DNA of 64,000 nucleotides from Nguyenibacter vanlangensis (GTDB taxonomy: Bacteria; Pseudomonadota; Alphaproteobacteria; Acetobacterales; Acetobacteraceae), in NCBI RefSeq assembly GCF_038719015.1, contig NZ_CP152276.1, forward strand, positions 320,001-384,000. Direction: 5' to 3'. Shown here in pieces: positions 61,202 through 64,000 of this stretch. Below the pieces are notes generated by a model. It worked only from the letters and a program-made list of their open reading frames with translations, was not told where the DNA came from and searched no databases. How positions within the stretch are numbered: the first letter of the stretch is position 1; each line of letters starts with the position of its first letter. A program made the position numbers and the translations under genes.

Positions 61202-62761
61202 TCAGACCGGCAGGATGGAGGGACGGGTGCGCGCATACCAGCGCACCATCAGCATCCGCGACAGCAGCAGCGTCGTGAACAGGGTCGTCACGATGCCGAT
61301 CATGATGGTCAGGGCGAAGTTCTGCACCGGACCGCTGCCGAACACGAACAGCATGATATGGGCCAGCAGGGCCGTGGCGTTGCTGTCCAGGATGGTGGAG
61401 GTGGCGCGCTCGAAACCGGCCTGCATCGCGGCCAGCGCGGTGCGGCCCCTGGCCACTTCCTCGCGGATGCGCTCATTGATCAGGATATTCGCATCCACCG
61501 CCATGCCCAGGGTCAGCAGCATGCCGGCCATGCCGGGCAGCGTCAGCGTCGCCTGGAACAGCGAGAGGATCGCGACCATCAGCACCAGGTTGGCCAGCAG
61601 GGCGGTATTCGCGTACCAGCCGAACCGGCCATAGAACAGCGCCATGAACAGGATCACCAGCATGAAGCCGACCGCCAGGCTGATCATGCCGGCACGGATG
61701 GAATCGGCGCCCAGCGAGGGGCCGATCGACCGCTGCTCGATGACCGACAGCGGCGCCGGCAGCGCACCCGCGCGCAGCAGCAGCGCCAGGTCGGTGGCCG
61801 ACTGCGCGTCGAACCCGCCCGTGATCTGCCCGTTGCCGCCGGTGATGGCGCTGCGGATGACCGGGGCCTGCACGACCTTGTTGTCCAGCACGATGGCGAA
61901 GCGGCGGCCGATATTGGCCCGCGTCGTCTCGGCGAAGGCGCGCGCCCCCGCGGAATCGAACGAGAAATTGACCGCCCATTCGCCGGTCTGCTGGTCGATC
62001 GCCGCGCCGGCATTGGTCAGGTCCGACCCGTCGACATCCACATGGTCCACGACCGGCAGCGTCTGGTTCGGATCGCTCGCCAGCGGCAGCAGGCTGACGC
62101 CCGGACCCGGCGCGGCCGACCCGACGGCACTGTCCTGCACCATGTGGAACGTCATCTTCGCGGTGGTGCCCAGCAGTTTCTTGACATGCTCGGGGTCGCT
62201 GACCCCCGGCAGTTCGACGATGATCCGGTCATCGCCCTGGCGGGTGATCTGCGGATCGACGGCGCCGGTCGCATCGATCCGGCGGCGGACGATCTCGATC
62301 GACTGGGTCACGGCCTCGGCCGCGCGCCGGCGCATCGCGTCGGGCGACAGCGTGATGACGATGCCGCCGTCGGCACGGCCGTCGACGGCGAATTCGCCGG
62401 GCACCACCATCGGCATCGCCCGCAGCGCCTTCAGGTCGGCGTCGCGTTCCGACGGGTCACGCGGGGTGAAGGATACGGTGCCGGCCTTGGCATCCGTCGT
62501 GATGTTCCGATAGCCCAGGCCCTTGTCCAGCAGCGCCTGCCGCGTTCCGTCGGCCAGGGTCTGCAGCCGGTCGGCGGTGATGCTGTTCATGTCGACCTGC
62601 ATCAGCAGGTACGACCCGCCGCGCAGATCCAGCCCCAGATGGATCTGGCGCCACGGCACGCCGGGCGCGGGCTGGCGCAGGGTGTTGGGAAGGCAGAGCA
62701 GCACTCCCAGAAGGCATACGGCGATGACCGAGGCCATCTTGAGCCGGCTGTAATACATCAT
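61202..62761 (-). CDS. secD: protein translocase subunit SecD
   Basis: A 519-residue membrane protein: N-terminal TM, HLGLDLRGGSYLLMQVDMNS (~42), periplasmic domains, PAPLSVIEQRSIGPSLGADS, and five C-terminal TMs with TLPGMAGMLLTLGMAVDANI and NERIREEVARGRTALAAMQA. yajC, often adjacent, is not in this window; the 200 bases upstream to the radical SAM gene contain no frame for it. Confidence 0.96.
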   Translation of the reverse strand: MMYYSRLKMASVIAVCLLGVLLCLPNTLRQPAPGVPWRQIHLGLDLRGGSYLLMQVDMNSITADRLQTLADGTRQALLDKGLGYRNITTDAKAGTVSFTPRDPSERDADLKALRAMPMVVPGEFAVDGRADGGIVITLSPDAMRRRAAEAVTQSIEIVRRRIDATGAVDPQITRQGDDRIIVELPGVSDPEHVKKLLGTTAKMTFHMVQDSAVGSAAPGPGVSLLPLASDPNQTLPVVDHVDVDGSDLTNAGAAIDQQTGEWAVNFSFDSAGARAFAETTRANIGRRFAIVLDNKVVQAPVIRSAITGGNGQITGGFDAQSATDLALLLRAGALPAPLSVIEQRSIGPSLGADSIRAGMISLAVGFMLVILFMALFYGRFGWYANTALLANLVLMVAILSLFQATLTLPGMAGMLLTLGMAVDANILINERIREEVARGRTALAAMQAGFERATSTILDSNATALLAHIMLFVFGSGPVQNFALTIMIGIVTTLFTTLLLSRMLMVRWYARTRPSILPV

Positions 62762-62961
62762 GGCTGAAAGGGGTGCTCCTCACGCCCGGCCGAGCCGGCT
62801 CCCTGTTCCTCTGTCCTGTGCCGCCGGGCGGCCGGCGACGGCGGGAACATGCCGGGCGATCGCGCAGGATGCAACCGCCCCCGGGCGGTCGGGGGCAGGA
62901 AATCATGCCGCGCCGGTCGCCTTTCGCGGCGCCCCGAGGTCCCGCGCCCGGCGCTCCGCGC

Positions 62962-64000
62962 TCAGAACAGCGCCAACTGCGCGTCCTCCCCTTGCGCGGG
63001 CGGGGGCGCGAAGCGCGTGCAATCCAGCGCGACGCCGCGTTCCAGGCCCAGGGCGCGCCGCGCTCGCAGAAAGCGCTGGCGCAGCAGGTCGGCGTGCACC
63101 CCCTGGCCACGGCCGCGCAGGCCGAAGGTCGAATCGTACAGCGCCCCGCCACGGGTCTCGCGCACCCGGCGCAGCACATGCTGCGCCCGGTCGGGATAAT
63201 GGCGGTGCAGCCAGTCCTCGAACAGCGGCGCGACCTCCAGCGGCAGGCGCAGCAGCACATAGGCGGCATTGCAGGCCCCGGCAGCCGCGGCTTCCTTCAG
63301 GATCGCTTCCAGCTCGTGATCGTTCAGGGCGGGGATCATCGGTGCGGCCATCACCCCGGTGGGGACGCCGGCCCGCGCCAGGGCGGCCATCGCCTCCAGC
63401 CGCCGGGCCGGGGCGGCGGCGCGCGGCTCCATCCGCCGCGCCAGTTCCGGGTCCAGTGTCGTGACCGACAGGCTGACCTGCACCAGGCCGCGTTCGGCCA
63501 GCGCGCGCAGGATGTCGATATCGCGCAGGATGCCCGCCGACTTGGTGACGATCGTCACCGGATGGGAAAACCGTTCGAGCACTGCCAGGATCGACCGCGT
63601 GATGGCCTGGTCGCGTTCGACCGGCTGGTACGGGTCGGTATTGGTGCCCAGCGCGATCGGCCGGACCTGATAGGCCGGGCGGCGCAGTTCGCGTTCCAGC
63701 AGGCGTGCGGCCTCGGGCTTGCAGGTCAGCCGGGTTTCGAAATCCAGCCCCGGCGACAGGCCCAGCCACGCATGGGTGGGGCGGGCATAGCAATAGATGC
63801 AGCCATGCTCGCACCCCCGATAGGCGTTGATCGACCGGTCGAAGCCCAGATCCGGGCTGGTGTTGCGGGTAATGATGCTGCGCGGCGTCTCGAAGGACAG
63901 CTCGGTGCGCGGCCCCTTGCTTTCCCCCACCGGATCCTCCTCCGCCAGACTGCCCCAGCCGTCGTCGACAGGCGTGCCGTGCTGTGCGGCATGGCGGTCG
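62962..64000 (-). CDS. PA0069-family radical SAM protein (partial, runs off the window)
   Basis: At least 345 residues. The frame stays open to the right edge (GWGSLAEEDPVGESKGPRTE), so the true start lies beyond 64000. The radical SAM cluster motif is INAYRGCEHGCIYCYARPTH (CxxxCxxC), followed by FETRLTCKPEAARLLEREL, RPIALGTNTDPYQPVERDQA and TIVTKSAGILRDIDILRALA, as in SplB-like/PA0069 proteins. The function of this family is not established. They resemble spore photoproduct lyase. Confidence 0.9.
   Translation of the reverse strand, partial: DRHAAQHGTPVDDGWGSLAEEDPVGESKGPRTELSFETPRSIITRNTSPDLGFDRSINAYRGCEHGCIYCYARPTHAWLGLSPGLDFETRLTCKPEAARLLERELRRPAYQVRPIALGTNTDPYQPVERDQAITRSILAVLERFSHPVTIVTKSAGILRDIDILRALAERGLVQVSLSVTTLDPELARRMEPRAAAPARRLEAMAALARAGVPTGVMAAPMIPALNDHELEAILKEAAAAGACNAAYVLLRLPLEVAPLFEDWLHRHYPDRAQHVLRRVRETRGGALYDSTFGLRGRGQGVHADLLRQRFLRARRALGLERGVALDCTRFAPPPAQGEDAQLALF

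Noticed and set aside
62762..62961. yajC upstream of secD
   Set aside because: No frame with the single membrane segment of YajC exists in these 200 bases.

Overview
The window looks like a chromosome segment of an acetic acid bacterium (Acetobacteraceae, Gluconacetobacter/Komagataeibacter-like). This is inferred from the high GC content, the rRNA operon ending 23S-5S-tRNA-fMet, a CtrA-type box at a tad pilus locus, and alphaproteobacterial marker proteins such as the DUF1013 protein and a DUF465 pair. No species name is supported by the sequence alone.

Region 1 (1-1010) is the end of an rRNA operon: 23S 3' end, 5S, tRNA-fMet and a terminator. Region 2 (about 1060-17000) is an insertion-sequence hot spot. 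Five elements of five different families (IS66, IS630, IS3, IS4, IS21) lie in about 14.7 kb and split three host genes: a sulfonate-type substrate-binding protein (IS66), a LysR regulator (IS3 and IS4) and a class I aminotransferase (IS21). Target duplications and open frames allow the first and third genes to be rejoined exactly. The LysR rejoins exactly at IS4 and in frame at IS3. A truncated flavin monooxygenase sits against the rRNA operon, while its intact paralogue and a GntR regulator remain.

Region 3 (17.0-25.1 kb) is a catabolic and transport region with visible decay: DUF2848 protein, two MFS carriers, two LysR regulators, a YcsI-like hydro-lyase and a VOC protein, with remnants of an amidase, a PLP-dependent dehydratase and a KipI/PxpB-type gene set. 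Region 4 (25.9-34.6 kb) holds two TonB-dependent receptors flanking preT-preA (NAD-dependent dihydropyrimidine dehydrogenase). Region 5 (35-39.9 kb) is a redox/stress block on the minus strand: MFS exporter, frameshifted pirin, alpha/beta hydrolase, WrbA and glutathionyl-hydroquinone reductase.

Region 6 (40.3-54.7 kb) is a complete tad (Flp pilus) operon: flp, cpaA, cpaB, cpaC, a very short cpaD-like lipoprotein, cpaE, cpaF, tadB, tadC, tadD and three TadE/TadG-like pseudopilins, many with overlapping start and stop codons. It is preceded by an exact CtrA consensus site. It runs into two extra genes, a UDP-galactopyranose-mutase-like flavoprotein and a 643-residue polytopic membrane protein, so a surface-glycan or pilus-modification module may be attached to the pilus operon. 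This is the most interesting candidate system in the window.

Region 7 (54.8-64.0 kb) is housekeeping: purK-purE, two DUF465 proteins, DUF1013 protein, Hsp20, rpmE, mscL, a lipoprotein, secF-secD and a PA0069-type radical SAM protein that runs off the right edge.
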